The notes under the pieces: model-generated
Seen by the model: the letters and a program-made list of their open reading frames with translations, nothing else
What the model was told of the DNA's origin: nothing
Databases searched by the model: none
NCBI RefSeq assembly: GCF_003943515.1
Contig: NZ_RJPT01000004.1
Coordinates: forward strand, 77,819-141,818
Direction of reading: 5' to 3'
Length of the DNA: 64,000 bases
Origin: Streptococcus cristatus
GTDB taxonomy: Bacteria > Bacillota > Bacilli > Lactobacillales > Streptococcaceae
Position numbers and translations under genes: made by a program
In this document: positions 15,739-26,638 of the stretch, piece by piece
How the letters are laid out: every line of letters begins with the position of its first letter
Numbering within the stretch: the first letter of the stretch is position 1

Positions 15739-16497
15739 TTATCCAAATTTTCCTGTAATATAATCTTCTGTTTCCTTATTTTGTGGGTTGAGGAACATCT
15801 CCTTAGTATCATTAAACTCCATCAAATCGCCACCCAAGAAGAAGCCTGTTTTATCCGAAAGCCGAGAAGCCTGCTGCATGGAGCGCGTCACCAAAAGCAT
15901 GGTATAGGTGTCTTTAAGTCCATAGAGAGTTTCCTCAATCTTACCAGCAGAGATTGGGTCTAACGCCGATGTTGGCTCATCCAAGAGGATGATTTTCGGG
16001 CTGGTAGCCAAAACGCGTGCTACACAAATCCGCTGCTGTTGACCACCAGAGAGACCGATAGCCGAATCATGTAAACGGTCTTTTACTTCGTCCCAAATAG
16101 AAGCCCCAATCAAGGAACGCTCTACCGCTTCATCTAAAACCTGTTTATCCTTGACACCGTTGATGCGCAGTCCATAAATAACATTTTCATAAATGGTCAT
16201 TGGGAAGGGATTAGGCTGCTGGAAAACCATGCCAATTTCCTTGCGCAACTCCACTGTATCTGTCCGGGGACTGTAGATATTGTGGCCGTTATAGATGACT
16301 GTGCCTGTCGTTGTTACTTCTGGATTCAAATCACCCATACGGTTGATAGCCTTGAGCAAGGTAGATTTCCCTGAACCTGATGGTCCAATCAAGGCAGTAA
16401 TTTCATTAGGCATAAAGTCTAAGGAGACACTATTGAGCGCTTTCTTTTTATTATAATAAACCGACAAGTCCTTGACTTGCAAAATAGGTTCTGTCAT
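15739..16497 (-). CDS. pstB2: Phosphate ABC transporter ATP-binding protein PstB2
   Basis: ATPase subunit of the high-affinity phosphate importer, 252 residues. Walker A GPSGSGKS lies at 38-45, the Q-loop [10 protein letters not shown] near 90-99, signature LSGGQQQR near 149-156 and Walker B IILLDEP with Glu174. The switch (H-loop) position, normally His in VTHSMQQ, is Arg205 here ([10 protein letters not shown]). The neighbouring PstB1 keeps its His. If the two form a heterodimer, one ATP site would have an altered switch residue. I recall the same substitution in pneumococcal PstB, so it is not a local mutation. Gap to pstB1 is 27 bases; same operon. Confidence 0.94.
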   Translation of the reverse strand: MTEPILQVKDLSVYYNKKKALNSVSLDFMPNEITALIGPSGSGKSTLLKAINRMGDLNPEVTTTGTVIYNGHNIYSPRTDTVELRKEIGMVFQQPNPFPMTIYENVIYGLRINGVKDKQVLDEAVERSLIGASIWDEVKDRLHDSAIGLSGGQQQRICVARVLATSPKIILLDEPTSALDPISAGKIEETLYGLKDTYTMLLVTRSMQQASRLSDKTGFFLGGDLMEFNDTKEMFLNPQNKETEDYITGKFG

Positions 16498-16524
16498 AAG
16501 TTCATTCCTTTAGTTTCTTCACCT

Positions 16525-17328
16525 TTAACCAAAATGACCAGAAACATAGTCATTGGTCGACTGTAGTTTGGCATTTTGGAAGATATTGGCAGTCTTGTCG
16601 TACTCAATCAAATCTCCCAGATAAAAGAAGCCGGTGTAGTCACTGGCCCGGGCAGCCTGCTGCATATTGTGAGTCACGATGATGATCGTATAGTCCTTTT
16701 TGAGCTCAAACATGGTCTCTTCCAGCTGCATGGTCGCAATCGGATCCAGCGCAGAAGCTGGCTCGTCCATAAGCAAGATATCTGGCTTGACTGAAATAGC
16801 TCGGGCAATACAGAGCCGCTGCTGCTGGCCGCCCGACAAGGTCAAGGCCGACTTATGAAGATCATCCTTTACTTGGTCCCAAAGCGCGGCTTGCTTAAGC
16901 GAAGTTTCAACAAGCTCATCCAAGATCTTTTTATCTTTTACACCTGCACGTTCATGGGCAAAGGTAATGTTGCGATAAATAGACTTGGCAAATGGATTGG
17001 GCCGTTGGAAGACCATGCCGATGTGCTTACGCATTTCGTAAACGTTGATATCAGACCGATTGACGTCTATTCCTTGGTAAAGAATTTGCCCTGTTACCTT
17101 GGCAATATCAATCGTGTCATTCATACGATTAAGACTGCGGAGATAAGTAGATTTTCCTGAGCCAGACGGTCCAATCAAGGCAGTTATTTTATTCTTTTCA
17201 AACTGCATATCAATACCCTTGATGGATTCTTTTTTACCATAGTAAACATGTAAATCTTTGGTCGAAAGGGCTACCTTTTCTTCAGGAAAAGTAATGATAT
17301 GTTTTTCATTCCAATTATATTCTGTCAT
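16525..17328 (-). CDS. pstB1: Phosphate ABC transporter ATP-binding protein PstB1
   Basis: Second ATPase subunit of the Pst transporter, 267 residues. It has an N-terminal extension of about 15 residues compared with PstB2. Walker [10 protein letters not shown]-loop MVFQRPNPF, signature LSGGQQQRL, Walker B ILLMDEPASALDP and an intact H-loop VTHNMQQAA are all present. It sits 10 bases after pstA on the same strand. Two pstB genes in one pst operon are the usual streptococcal arrangement, in contrast with the single pstB of enterics. Confidence 0.95.
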   Translation of the reverse strand: MTEYNWNEKHIITFPEEKVALSTKDLHVYYGKKESIKGIDMQFEKNKITALIGPSGSGKSTYLRSLNRMNDTIDIAKVTGQILYQGIDVNRSDINVYEMRKHIGMVFQRPNPFAKSIYRNITFAHERAGVKDKKILDELVETSLKQAALWDQVKDDLHKSALTLSGGQQQRLCIARAISVKPDILLMDEPASALDPIATMQLEETMFELKKDYTIIIVTHNMQQAARASDYTGFFYLGDLIEYDKTANIFQNAKLQSTNDYVSGHFG

Positions 17329-17338
17329 TGCTTCTCCT

Positions 17339-18223
17339 TTATGCAGAGGTTAATTTCTTGTGCAAGTAAGAACCGAGTTTGCGGGCTCCAAAGTTGAAAA
17401 TCAAGATAAAAATCAGAAGCACGGCTGCTGATCCTGATGACACTACAGTGCTATCAGGAATGGTCCCTTCACTATTGACCTTCCAGATATGGACGGCCAG
17501 TGTTTCCGCCTGCCGGAAAATTGAAATCGGGCTGGTAATGCTGAAAATATTCCAGTTAGACCAATCCAGAGCCGGCGCAGATTGACCGGCAGTGTAAATC
17601 AAGGCAGCTGCTTCACCGAAAATCCGACCAGAAGCAAGGACAATCCCTGTCACAATCCCTGGCAGAGCCTCTGGAATGACCACATGCAGCACTGTTTCCC
17701 AGCGGGAAATTCCTAGAGCCAGTCCGGCTTCACGCTGTGTATGGTGAACGTGGCGTAAGCTGTCCTCGACGTTACGAGTCATCTGAGGCAGATTGAAGAC
17801 AGTCAGCGCCAAGGCACCAGAGATGATAGAAAAGCCATACTCAAACTGGACAACGAAAATCAAGTAGCCAAAGAGTCCGACTACCACGGATGGCAGCGAG
17901 GACAGGATTTCAATGCAGGTACGGACAAAGTTGGTCACTGGACCTTTCTTAGCATACTCTGACAGATAAACCCCAGCCCCCATAGAAAGAGGCACAGAGA
18001 TAATCAGAGTAATCACCAGCAGGAAGAAGGAATTGTATAGCTGAATCCCAATACCACCGCCAGCTTGGTAAGAAGAGGATTTCCCTGTCAAGAAAGACCA
18101 GGAAACATGCGGCAAGCCTCTAACTAAGATATAGAGGATAAGAGAGGCAAGGATGGCAACAATGATACTCGCTATTGTGTAGAGAACACCAGTCGCCAAT
18201 TTATCTAATTTCTTAGCGTGCAT
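17339..18223 (-). CDS. pstA: Phosphate ABC transporter permease PstA
   Basis: Membrane subunit of the phosphate importer, 294 residues with about six helices. The binding-protein-dependent transport (EAA) motif is visible as EAGLALGISRWETVLHVVIP, which contacts the PstB ATPases. The sequence IVGLFGYLIFVVQFEYGFS and the PLSMGAGVYLSEYA segment are typical of PstA. The start overlaps the end of pstC by 11 bases, indicating translational coupling. Function is assigned by motif and operon position. Confidence 0.95.
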   Translation of the reverse strand: MHAKKLDKLATGVLYTIASIIVAILASLILYILVRGLPHVSWSFLTGKSSSYQAGGGIGIQLYNSFFLLVITLIISVPLSMGAGVYLSEYAKKGPVTNFVRTCIEILSSLPSVVVGLFGYLIFVVQFEYGFSIISGALALTVFNLPQMTRNVEDSLRHVHHTQREAGLALGISRWETVLHVVIPEALPGIVTGIVLASGRIFGEAAALIYTAGQSAPALDWSNWNIFSITSPISIFRQAETLAVHIWKVNSEGTIPDSTVVSSGSAAVLLIFILIFNFGARKLGSYLHKKLTSA

Positions 18224-19130
18224 AGTTTTTCTTACCTCTTTCTTTTGTAATTAGTTTAATCACACTGTTAAAGGCTAGGCTCATCATCAAGAGCACCAAA
18301 GCCAGAGACCAGAGAACGTTATTATCCACTGTTCCCATAACGGTATTTCCGATTCCCATGGTCAAAACGGAAGTCAGGGTCGCTGCAGGTGTTGTCAAAG
18401 AGGTTGGTATCACCGCAGAGTTACCGACAACCATTTGGATAGCCAAGGCTTCACCGAAGGCCCGCGCCATTCCAAAGACCACCGCTGTAAAAATACCTGA
18501 GCGAGCAGCCTTGAGCGTTACTCGCCAAATGGTTTGCCAGCGCGTAGCCCCCATAGCCAGGCTAGCTTCACGATAGTGACGCGGCACAGCACGAAGACTG
18601 TCTGTTGTCATAAAGGTCACGGTCGGCAAAATCATGACAAAAAGTACGAAAATACCAGACAGAATCCCAAATCCGGTACCACCAAAAACAGTCCGAACAA
18701 AGGGAACAACAACCTGCAAGCCGATAAATCCATACACAACAGACGGAATGCCAACCAAGAGCTCGATTGCAGGCTGAAGAATCTTGGCCCCTTTAGGCGA
18801 CACTTCCGTCATAAAGACAGCTGCTCCAATAGCAAATGGCGTTGCAATCAGTGCTGACAGGATCGTAACAATAAAAGAACCTAAGATCATTGGCAGGGCA
18901 CCGAATTCCTTACCTGACGGATTCCAAGTGGAGCCAAACAAAAATTCAAATACATTGACTCCGTTGACAAAGAAGGTCGATAAGCCTTTTTGTGCTACGA
19001 AGATTAAAATCATGGCTACAATCAAGACGATTAAAGAAAGGCAGGCAAAGGTGATATATTTCCCAAATTTTTCCAGACGAGAGTTTTTCGAAGGGGATAG
19101 TAATTTTTTTGCTAATTCTTCATTTCTCAT
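18213..19130 (-). CDS. pstC: Phosphate ABC transporter permease PstC
   Basis: Membrane subunit paired with PstA, 305 residues with about six hydrophobic helices. The cytoplasmic coupling motif is [39 protein letters not shown] and [20 protein letters not shown] are PstC-typical. A 30-residue charged N-terminal tail ([15 protein letters not shown]) precedes the first helix. The start overlaps the end of pstS by 4 bases. Confidence 0.95.
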   Translation of the reverse strand: MRNEELAKKLLSPSKNSRLEKFGKYITFACLSLIVLIVAMILIFVAQKGLSTFFVNGVNVFEFLFGSTWNPSGKEFGALPMILGSFIVTILSALIATPFAIGAAVFMTEVSPKGAKILQPAIELLVGIPSVVYGFIGLQVVVPFVRTVFGGTGFGILSGIFVLFVMILPTVTFMTTDSLRAVPRHYREASLAMGATRWQTIWRVTLKAARSGIFTAVVFGMARAFGEALAIQMVVGNSAVIPTSLTTPAATLTSVLTMGIGNTVMGTVDNNVLWSLALVLLMMSLAFNSVIKLITKERGKKNYAR

Positions 19131-20011
19131 TTGCTATCTCCTTTTAAGCTCGTAACATTTCCCGTAGCATCCTTGCTAACCTGCATTTCCTTGATGGAAA
19201 TATAGCCCATTCCTGAGACGATTCCATCCTGAACTTCATCTGACAGCATGTAATCCAGAAACTCGCCCGCAAGACCAGTCGGCTTGCCCAATGTATACAT
19301 ATGCTCGTAAGACCATAGTGGCCAAGCATTGGTCGCAACATTCTTAGCCGTAGGCTCGTAGCCATTGAGCTTCAAAGTCTTGACAGAATCATCCACATAA
19401 GCAAAGGCCAGATAAGAAATGGCTCCCGGTGTTTGAGAAACAATGGACTTAACCATCCCATTTGAATCCTGCTCTTGACTTTGAACGGCTGATTTACCAG
19501 CCATAATGACACTGTCAAACGTTGCTCGAGAGCCAGAGCTTGCCGCACGGTTGATGATGGAAATCTCTAGATTTTTACCACCCAGCTGCTTCCAGTTGGT
19601 CACTTCACCAGTAAAAATCTTCTGCAGCTGCTCCGCCGTTAAATTATCGACGGATACTTCTTTATTGACAATCACGGCAATTCCAGCGACTGCTACCTTG
19701 TGGTCAACAAGGGCTGAAGCGTCAATCCCTTCTTTTTCCTCAGCAAAGACATCTGAGTTGCCAATTTCAACTGCACCAGACTGAACCTGAGACAAGCCAG
19801 TACCTGATCCACCACCTTGAACATTGACCGTTTTTCCAATGTTGGCTGAACCAAACTCATCCGCTGCTGCTTCAACGAGCGGCTGAAGAGCTGTCGAACC
19901 AACGGCAGTCATGGACTCCCCTCGGTCAATCCAGCTGGAACAGGCAGAGAGGCTAACTGCAAATAGCACTAGAACCGCTGAAAAAATCAGCTTATATTTT
20001 TTCTTCACCAT
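19127..20011 (-). CDS. pstS: Phosphate-binding lipoprotein PstS
   Basis: Substrate-binding component of the Pst importer, anchored on the outer face of the membrane. The 294-residue precursor has a lipoprotein signal with lipobox LSAC (Cys near residue 24). The phosphate-binding segments [11 protein letters not shown] and the [11 protein letters not shown] loop are present, plus [14 protein letters not shown], all typical of PstS. It is the first gene of pstSCAB1B2-phoU. The 97 bases to rsmF hold the promoter region, but I could not recognise a Pho-box with confidence. Confidence 0.95.
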   Translation of the reverse strand: MVKKKYKLIFSAVLVLFAVSLSACSSWIDRGESMTAVGSTALQPLVEAAADEFGSANIGKTVNVQGGGSGTGLSQVQSGAVEIGNSDVFAEEKEGIDASALVDHKVAVAGIAVIVNKEVSVDNLTAEQLQKIFTGEVTNWKQLGGKNLEISIINRAASSGSRATFDSVIMAGKSAVQSQEQDSNGMVKSIVSQTPGAISYLAFAYVDDSVKTLKLNGYEPTAKNVATNAWPLWSYEHMYTLGKPTGLAGEFLDYMLSDEVQDGIVSGMGYISIKEMQVSKDATGNVTSLKGDSK

Positions 20012-20108
20012 TTTTTCCTCGAAATCTTGAGAATGATAGTGGAATGTCTATATTGAAAAAATCTGAAAATCCCACTATATCCACTATAACATAGAAAGAG
20101 GGCTTTGC

Positions 20109-21422
20109 CTAGTCTTTTGAACGAAAGCGAAGCCCCTTTGGGAAATAATTTTTCAAGGTATTTCCAGTAATTTTTGCAAACCCCAGACCGTTGCCTTGGG
20201 CAAGCACTTGATACCAGCCATTTGGATAGTTTTGAGAGAGTTGAACCGTCTCGCCCGCTACATATTTGCTAAAGGCTTCATCATCAATCTCAAGGACTGA
20301 GACGACTTCACTCGGCCTCAAAGCTAACCCTAAGGCAAAGCTCGGTTCAAAGCGATTTTTCTTAAATTGCCCTAGATGTAGGCCGTTACGAGCAATTTTC
20401 AGCTTGGACATGTCTGGCAATCCATCTGGCAGCAGATACAGATTATCCCCAAAAGTATCTAAATATCCTTCTAGCTCAATGTTTAGATGCTTTTTCTGGA
20501 AATCTTGCCAGAGTTTTCTCTGCTCAACTGTCAATTTATTTTTGACTGCCTTGATTTTTTTAGCAGACTGACTTCCTGTAAAGCGAAATTTCGCTACAAA
20601 TTGCCCTTCTCCTTTGAAATGGTGGGGATACATCCGAGCTGTTTCTGGGAAATTAATCCCCGCCACCATGCCATTGACTTTTGGTATTTCCAGCAATTCC
20701 AAAGGAAAATTCTCCAAAAGCCAAGCGACAATTTCTTCATTTTCTTCAGGTGCCCAAGTGCAAGTTGAATAGACCAGCTGTCCGCCTGTCGCCAGCATCT
20801 TGACAGCGTCCTCTAGAATTTCTCGCTGGAGACGCGCACACTGGGCAGGATATTCTGGACTCCAATACTGGGTGGCATCCGGCTGCTTGCGGAACATCCC
20901 TTCGCCAGAGCAAGGAGCATCCAGAACAATGAGGTCAAAATAGCCCTGATAAACCTTAGCCAATCTATCCGCAGATTCGTTGGTGACAAGAACATTTCGC
21001 GCTCCAAAACGCTCAATGTTTTCTACCAAAATTTTACTGCGTTTGGTATTGATTTCGTTAGAAACCAGCAAACCTGTATTTTCTAGATAAGAGAGTAAAT
21101 GGGTAGATTTTCCGCCTGGTGCAGCCGCTAAGTCCAAAACTTTCATGCCCTTTTGTGGTGCTGCAACCTGGGCAACCATTTGCGCAGCTGGCTCCTGAGA
21201 ATAAACCAGCCCCGTGACGTGTTCTACTGACCTACCAGATACTTTTCCGTAATAACCCCAGTCTGTATTTGGAATCGTATCTGTAAAATTTTTCTGATTC
21301 TCTTTTAAGGGATTGCTGCGAAAGGCTGAAATCGGATCTTGATCAAAAGTCGCAAAAAAAACCTCTGCTTCCTGACCCAAGAGCTCCTCATACTTTTCCT
21401 TAAAACCTAATGGAAAGTCCAT
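20109..21422 (-). CDS. rsmF: RsmF/RsmB-type rRNA m5C methyltransferase (NOL1/NOP2/sun family)
   Basis: SAM-dependent cytosine-5 methyltransferase acting on rRNA, 437 residues. The SAM site is LDLAAAPGGKSTHLLSYL. The two catalytic cysteines are in VLDAPCSGEGMFRK (motif IV, PC) and STCTWAPEENEEIV (motif VI, TC). The C-terminal third is a PUA-like RNA-binding domain (about residues 290-437). The start ATG 21422 lies just past the suhB stop with AAAGGGAAAAGG upstream; a longer reading would extend 20 residues into suhB without family support. It is the last gene of spx-UPF0223-suhB-rsmF. Confidence 0.9.
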   Translation of the reverse strand: MDFPLGFKEKYEELLGQEAEVFFATFDQDPISAFRSNPLKENQKNFTDTIPNTDWGYYGKVSGRSVEHVTGLVYSQEPAAQMVAQVAAPQKGMKVLDLAAAPGGKSTHLLSYLENTGLLVSNEINTKRSKILVENIERFGARNVLVTNESADRLAKVYQGYFDLIVLDAPCSGEGMFRKQPDATQYWSPEYPAQCARLQREILEDAVKMLATGGQLVYSTCTWAPEENEEIVAWLLENFPLELLEIPKVNGMVAGINFPETARMYPHHFKGEGQFVAKFRFTGSQSAKKIKAVKNKLTVEQRKLWQDFQKKHLNIELEGYLDTFGDNLYLLPDGLPDMSKLKIARNGLHLGQFKKNRFEPSFALGLALRPSEVVSVLEIDDEAFSKYVAGETVQLSQNYPNGWYQVLAQGNGLGFAKITGNTLKNYFPKGLRFRSKD

Positions 21423-21423
21423 A

Positions 21424-22194
21424 CTAGCCTTTTCCCTTTCGTAAATACTCTTGTAATTCGTCCAACTTACACTTTGGTGCAATCATAATCGACTCCTGAG
21501 TCTGAAAATTCGGCTGGCCGCCATCTAAAGTCTGAATGACAAAACCCAATTTGTCAGCCATCACATAGGCCGCCGCATAGTCCCAAGGCCAATTATAAGA
21601 GAAATAGGCCGCCAAACCACCAGACAGAGCCTTGCCAAAACTAATCCCAGCGCTGCCATAGACACGCACGCCTAGGCAGGCACGAGATAAGTCAGCCAGT
21701 CCCCAGTGATTATGCTCTAGCATACAGGCATTTGAAGCAATCAAATATTGCTGCAAGGGCTTATCGATAAAAGCAGACAACTTTCTGTCATTGCAGTAAA
21801 CATCAAAAGCCCCGCCTCCATGAAAAAGCTGGTCCCTTGTCACATCATAAATCAAGCCGAACTTGCCTTGACCATTCTCAAAATAAGCCAACATAATAGC
21901 AAAATCAGCCCGCTGGGTAATGAAATTATTGGTGCCATCAATGGGATCAATCACCCAGACATTGCCATCCGCGATGTCGTGTCGCAGGTCATTTTCCTCA
22001 GCCAAAATCGCATCGTCAGGATACTGAGTTAAAATTTTCCTGACCAAGTCATCCTGGATGAGCCGGTCCATTTGAGTCACCAAGTCAGTCGGACTGCTCT
22101 TTTGTAGGACATCCAAGTCATCATAGAGATGGTCTCTTAAAAAAGCACCTGCCTGATACACTATTTCTTTCGCAAAATGAAATTTATTTTCCAA
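21424..22194 (-). CDS. suhB: Inositol monophosphatase family protein
   Basis: Mg-dependent phosphatase fold, 256 residues. The metal and substrate motifs are complete: AEEND (Glu), [12 protein letters not shown], and the C-terminal [14 protein letters not shown] containing the last Asp ligand. Substrate in streptococci is not established; inositol phosphate, fructose-1,6-bisphosphate and PAP are all possible in this family, and SuhB has an RNA-related role in E. coli. It overlaps the UPF0223 gene by 11 bases and touches rsmF, so the three are translationally coupled. Confidence 0.88.
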   Translation of the reverse strand: MENKFHFAKEIVYQAGAFLRDHLYDDLDVLQKSSPTDLVTQMDRLIQDDLVRKILTQYPDDAILAEENDLRHDIADGNVWVIDPIDGTNNFITQRADFAIMLAYFENGQGKFGLIYDVTRDQLFHGGGAFDVYCNDRKLSAFIDKPLQQYLIASNACMLEHNHWGLADLSRACLGVRVYGSAGISFGKALSGGLAAYFSYNWPWDYAAAYVMADKLGFVIQTLDGGQPNFQTQESIMIAPKCKLDELQEYLRKGKG

Positions 22195-22462
22195 GAGAAA
22201 TCATTCCTTTCCCTTTCCTTTTTGCCTCCTGAACAGCGCGATAAAGAGAATAGCCACTGACCGTCTCAAACTCACGGCCGAGTCGCTTCTCTTCTCCCTT
22301 GCTGGGAACAACTTTCTTGAAAACTGCATAGGACTGGAGCAGTTTCTCCGCTTGAATCTTCTGTTCATAGGCTTGCTCTACATCATTAAAAAAAGAAAGC
22401 ACTGAAGCAAGCTCTTCAGTGCTCCACGATAAGTCTAGTGGGTAACTATAATTTTTTTCCAT
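22184..22462 (-). CDS. UPF0223 family protein
   Basis: Small cytosolic protein of 92 residues matching the UPF0223 family found in low-GC Gram-positives, function unknown. The start [19 protein letters not shown] and the segment [18 protein letters not shown] followed by [13 protein letters not shown] are the recognisable family features. It is predicted all-helical. It sits 3 bases after the spx stop and overlaps suhB. The conserved pairing of Spx, UPF0223 and SuhB genes suggests a shared transcript, not a proven shared function. Confidence 0.88.
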   Translation of the reverse strand: MEKNYSYPLDLSWSTEELASVLSFFNDVEQAYEQKIQAEKLLQSYAVFKKVVPSKGEEKRLGREFETVSGYSLYRAVQEAKRKGKGMISLGK

Positions 22463-22465
22463 AAT

Positions 22466-22864
22466 TTAAATATCAGCACGCATAGTTGCGGCTCTTAGTT
22501 CTTCTTTCCGATAACCTCTTGGCAAGAAAGCACGAATTTCATCTTCATTGAAGCCGATTTGCATTCGTTTACCATCAAGGATAATTGGGCGACGCAAAAG
22601 ACTAGGATTTTCCTCAATCAGCTTAATAAGCGTTGAAATCGATAAATCCTCTACATCTAAATCTAGTTTTTGAAAAATTTTTGAGCGGGTTGAGATGATG
22701 TCATCAGTGCCATTTTCTGTCAATGAAAGAATGTGTTGCAATTCTGGAGCAGACAGAGGGCTCGTCATGATATTATGCTCCGTAAATGGAACTTCATGAC
22801 CAATCAACCAAGCACGCGCCTTGCGACAGGAAGTGCAGCTAGGCGATAAAAAAAGTGTAATCAT
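22466..22864 (-). CDS. spx: Spx family transcriptional regulator (ArsC-like fold)
   Basis: RNA-polymerase-binding redox regulator, 132 residues. The redox CxxC is intact (Cys10 and Cys13 in SPSCTSCRKA). The RPI loop (LLRRPIILDGKRMQIGFNED) with AFLPRGYRK is the Spx signature. Streptococci carry two Spx proteins; this copy has the IMTSPLSAPELQHILSLT segment of one of them, but I cannot decide between the A1 and A2 names. It is the first gene of a four-gene operon and is likely transcribed from the 119-base gap after ribF. Confidence 0.92.
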   Translation of the reverse strand: MITLFLSPSCTSCRKARAWLIGHEVPFTEHNIMTSPLSAPELQHILSLTENGTDDIISTRSKIFQKLDLDVEDLSISTLIKLIEENPSLLRRPIILDGKRMQIGFNEDEIRAFLPRGYRKEELRAATMRADI

Positions 22865-22983
22865 GCTGTTCTCTTCTTATTTTTATATAGTAACTAACTC
22901 TATTATACTAAATTTTATCTCTCTTGACTAGATATTTTTAAGAATCGGCTTGAAATACTAAGAAAAATATCAAAAACTGACAT

Positions 22984-23910
22984 TTATTCCGAACATTCCC
23001 AATTTCTTGCCACTTCTTCATCACTCTTTAACTGACCAACCAGTTCTTCAATACCATCAAATTTGACCATATCACGAATCTTATCTAGCCAGATAATCCG
23101 AATCGTATCGCCATAAATTTCCTCCGCAAAGTTAAATAGATTGGCCTCAAAACGAAGCTCATCTCCTTCAAAGGTCACATTTTTTCCAACACTAGCCATA
23201 CCTCGATAAATCTTGCCATTGTGCTCAACATCTACCACATAGACGCCATCTGCTGGCAAAATCACGCGATCCAAAGGAGCTAGATTAGCCGTTGGATAGC
23301 CAATGGTACGCCCTCTAGCATTGCCATGAACCACAATGCCCCGAGTAGAGAGAGGATAGCCTAATAGCTGATGCGTCTTGGCAACATCACCATTTTGAAT
23401 GGTTTCTCTAATCCGAGTAGAAGAGATTTTTTCCTCATCTTGATTGACTGATGAGACGATGACAATCTGACCATCGAAATAGTCTGCAAGCTCCTCTGCC
23501 TTTCTCTTGTCAGATCCAAAATGGTAATCAAAACCTGCCACAACGGCCCTTGCTTTAAGTGCAGCAACATACTTATCAAAAAATTCTTGAGCTGTATTTT
23601 TAGAAAAATGGCTAGTAAAGTCAATCAAGTAAAGGTAGTCCACACCCAAATTTTCTAAGTGAGCAGCGCGTTCCTCAGGATGATTCAAATGCAACATCAA
23701 CTCTGGCTGATAGCGGACAAAAGCCAATTTGGGTGACTCAGGAAAGGTCAGTACAGCAATCTTCAGTCCTTGCTCTTCTGCGATTTTCCTTGCTTCCTTA
23801 AAAAGTGTCTGATGTCCCTTATGCAGGCCGTCAAAATAGCCCAGAACCAAGACTGTATCTTCTTCCTGATTTATCTCTAATTCATTATTTATTCGTCTTA
23901 TTTTCATCAT
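22984..23910 (-). CDS. ribF: Bifunctional riboflavin kinase/FAD synthetase
   Basis: Cytosolic enzyme making FMN and then FAD, 308 residues. The N-terminal adenylyltransferase domain has LGYFDGLHKGHQ (HxGH motif) and SSTRIRETIQNGD, and the C-terminal flavokinase domain starts around residue 180 with GRTIGYPTANLAP (PTAN) and has FEGDELRFEANLFNF. Two start codons are adjacent and cannot be separated. It is probably a single-gene unit between galE and spx. It would supply FAD to the two flavoproteins encoded at 38-40.5 kb. Confidence 0.95.
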   Translation of the reverse strand: MMKIRRINNELEINQEEDTVLVLGYFDGLHKGHQTLFKEARKIAEEQGLKIAVLTFPESPKLAFVRYQPELMLHLNHPEERAAHLENLGVDYLYLIDFTSHFSKNTAQEFFDKYVAALKARAVVAGFDYHFGSDKRKAEELADYFDGQIVIVSSVNQDEEKISSTRIRETIQNGDVAKTHQLLGYPLSTRGIVVHGNARGRTIGYPTANLAPLDRVILPADGVYVVDVEHNGKIYRGMASVGKNVTFEGDELRFEANLFNFAEEIYGDTIRIIWLDKIRDMVKFDGIEELVGQLKSDEEVARNWECSE

Positions 23911-24048
23911 TTTTCTATTTTACTATGTATCCGCTTTTTTTACAACAAATTAAATCTCATGAAAAGAACTTCTATCGCTCCAAGAAAACACCTTGCTATC
24001 TCTAACAAAGTGTCTCTGTAAATATTGAAAACTACACTGATTACTGGC

Positions 24049-25050
24049 TTACTGGCGATCATCATAGCCATTTGGATGGCTGGAATGCCATTTCCAAGCG
24101 GTTTCGATAATGGTTTCGATATTGTCAAATTTCGGCTGCCAACCCAGAACATTTCTTGCCTTCTCAGAGGAAGCAATCAGCGTATCCGGATCCCCCGGCC
24201 GTCGGTCTGCTATTTCCAAAGGAATAGGATGGCCGGTCACCTTACGGGCTGCTTCAACAATCTGCAGGTTGGAAAAACCAGTCGAAGAGCCAAGGTTAAA
24301 GGCATCCGAAGGTTGTCCAGCACGCAGGTGTTCAACAGCCAGAATATGGGCATCAGCCAAGTCGAAAGGATGGACATAATCGCGGACATTGGTGCCGTCT
24401 GGAGTATCGTAATCGTCACCAAAGACGGCAATCTTCTCACGTTTGCCCTGAGCCACCTGAAGCACAATAGGCAGGAGATGGGTTTCAGGCCCGTGGTCCT
24501 CTCCGATAGACCCGTCAGGCTTGGCACCGGCCACATTGAAATAGCGCAGGGCTACAAACTTGATACCATAGGCTTTATCTGCCCAGCGCATAATGGTCTC
24601 CATCATGAGTTTGCTCTCACCATAAGGATTAATTGGCTTTTGCGGAGTCGTTTCCAGAATCGGAACTTCCTCAGGAATGCCATAAGTCGCCGCTGTCGAA
24701 GAAAAGACAATGTTTTTAACGCCGCATTCCTGCATGACCTCCAAAAGAGAAACCATGCCGGCTGTGTTATTATCAAAATACTTGAGCGGATCAACCATAG
24801 ACTCTGCGACCAGTGAAAAAGCAGCAAAGTGGATAACTGCATCGATGGATGGATGTTTAGCAAAGACATCACGCATGAAGTCCTTATCCGCCAAATCCCC
24901 CTCATAAAAGACTGCTTGCGGATGGACGGCTGCGCGATGGCCAGTCACCAAATTATCAACGACAACCACCTCTTCCTTACCCGCTGCTACCAAACGGTCT
25001 ACCATGTGCGAGCCGATATAGCCAGCTCCACCTAATACTAAAATTGCCAT
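24049..25050 (-). CDS. galE: UDP-glucose 4-epimerase
   Basis: Leloir-pathway epimerase interconverting UDP-galactose and UDP-glucose, 333 residues. The NAD-binding [12 protein letters not shown] is at residues 7-18. The catalytic Ser is in FSSTAATYG and the Tyr/Lys pair in [25 protein letters not shown] near the C-terminus is GalE-typical. It follows galT by 77 bases on the same strand, completing galK-galT-galE. It also supplies UDP-Gal/UDP-Glc for cell-surface glycans. Confidence 0.96.
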   Translation of the reverse strand: MAILVLGGAGYIGSHMVDRLVAAGKEEVVVVDNLVTGHRAAVHPQAVFYEGDLADKDFMRDVFAKHPSIDAVIHFAAFSLVAESMVDPLKYFDNNTAGMVSLLEVMQECGVKNIVFSSTAATYGIPEEVPILETTPQKPINPYGESKLMMETIMRWADKAYGIKFVALRYFNVAGAKPDGSIGEDHGPETHLLPIVLQVAQGKREKIAVFGDDYDTPDGTNVRDYVHPFDLADAHILAVEHLRAGQPSDAFNLGSSTGFSNLQIVEAARKVTGHPIPLEIADRRPGDPDTLIASSEKARNVLGWQPKFDNIETIIETAWKWHSSHPNGYDDRQ

Positions 25051-25127
25051 GTTTCTCTCTTTCTCGTCTTGATTTATACTTTAACTATTTTATCAAAAAT
25101 AGGGACAAATGAAAACTCTCACTGCAA

Positions 25128-26612
25128 TTATTCTTCTTTCAAACCAACAGATTGGACGAAGCGCATGAAAGCTTCCTTGCCCTCCTCTGTTCGCTTGTAA
25201 ACTCCAGCATCTTCCAGTACTCGGCTGAAAATCTGTCCAACCGAGGCTTGAACTACTCCTTCCACCGTCTCAGCGGTAACATCTGGATTCTGGTCTTTGA
25301 GTTGATTAGCCCACTCCTGATGATAGACAGCAACCTGACAGTTTTCTCCCAGCAGAAACAGTTCCACCTGCTTGAGTTCTTCCTTGAGACGAGGCGGCAG
25401 AATAGCCAGTCCCATAACCTCAATCAGACCGATATTTTCTTTCTTAATATGCTGAACATCTCTATGAGGGTGGTAAATGCCGTCCGGATGTTCTGAGGAA
25501 GTTTGATTGTCCCGCAAGACTAGGTCTAGCTCAAAACGTCCATCTTTTCTGCGCGCAATCGGTGTGATGGTATGGTGGAGCTCACCCTCAGACTCTGCCA
25601 ACACCTGCACACTTGGGTCAGAATAGGCCCGCCAAGCTTGCAAGATCTTGTCAGCTAATTCAATCAACTCTTCCTTCTTCTCAGATTTCAGACGAATGAC
25701 GGACATAGGCCATTTGACAATACCTGCTTCCACCTCATCAAATCCGCTAAAAGTAAAGCTACAATCCAGCTCTGCTATTTCCATAGGGAAGGTATGACGT
25801 CCGCCCTGATAGTGGTCGTGGGTCAGGATAGATCCGCCGACAATAGGCAGGTCGGCATTTGAGCCTGCGAAATAGCCTGGAAAGGTCTCGACGATGTCCA
25901 GCAGGCGCTCAAAGGTCAGCCGGCTAATGGCCATAGGAAGGTGCTGGCTGTGCAGAAAGATGCAATGTTCATTAAAATAAGCATAGGGCGAATATTGGAA
26001 GCCCCATTCCTGTCCAGCCAAATCAAATCGAATAATCCGATGATTGGCGCGGGCTGGATAGTCCAAGCGGCCTTGATATCCTTCATTTTCCATACAGAGC
26101 TGGCAGGCTGGATAATGACTATTCTTGGCCTTTTTGGCTGCCGCAATTTCCTTGGGATCCTTTTCTGGCTTAGAGAGATTGATGGTGATTTCCAAATCTC
26201 CATATTCAGTTGGCGATTTAAAAGCAATGTTTTTACCAATGGCCTTGACCTTGATGTAGTCATTCTTTTGACTAAGCTGATAAAAATCAGCCACAGCTTG
26301 CTCGGGATTGGAGGCATAAGTCGTCCAGAAGTCCTGATTGAGCTGGCTAGGGGCAGGTGTAATCAAGTCCATGAGCTCTGCTCCCAGTATATCCTGCTCA
26401 GCCAGAGTATCACCAATCTTAGCATTCTTCACAGCTACAGCTACCAAGTCATCCTTCAGGTCAATTAGCTGATCAACCTCCGTCTCCTGCTCAGCTACTG
26501 CCTCTCCGACCAAAGCCATGACACGATTTCGCAGATAAACGGTGTCCATTTCCTCAAAAGGGCTATTGTCAATCACTGCTGATACAAAAGCATCCAGTAA
26601 CTTCTTGGACAT
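25128..26612 (-). CDS. galT: UDP-glucose-hexose-1-phosphate uridylyltransferase (class II)
   Basis: Transfers UMP from UDP-glucose to galactose-1-phosphate, 494 residues. This is the long Firmicutes-type GalT, lacking the HPHPQ motif of the class I enzyme but having [19 protein letters not shown] with a His cluster, and [19 protein letters not shown]. Length is normal for class II. It is transcribed after galK, although the 175-bp repeat lies in the 218-base gap between the two genes and may act as a partial terminator. Confidence 0.96.
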   Translation of the reverse strand: MSKKLLDAFVSAVIDNSPFEEMDTVYLRNRVMALVGEAVAEQETEVDQLIDLKDDLVAVAVKNAKIGDTLAEQDILGAELMDLITPAPSQLNQDFWTTYASNPEQAVADFYQLSQKNDYIKVKAIGKNIAFKSPTEYGDLEITINLSKPEKDPKEIAAAKKAKNSHYPACQLCMENEGYQGRLDYPARANHRIIRFDLAGQEWGFQYSPYAYFNEHCIFLHSQHLPMAISRLTFERLLDIVETFPGYFAGSNADLPIVGGSILTHDHYQGGRHTFPMEIAELDCSFTFSGFDEVEAGIVKWPMSVIRLKSEKKEELIELADKILQAWRAYSDPSVQVLAESEGELHHTITPIARRKDGRFELDLVLRDNQTSSEHPDGIYHPHRDVQHIKKENIGLIEVMGLAILPPRLKEELKQVELFLLGENCQVAVYHQEWANQLKDQNPDVTAETVEGVVQASVGQIFSRVLEDAGVYKRTEEGKEAFMRFVQSVGLKEE

Positions 26613-26638
26613 AGATCTTCCTTTCTCTTGTTAGTAAA

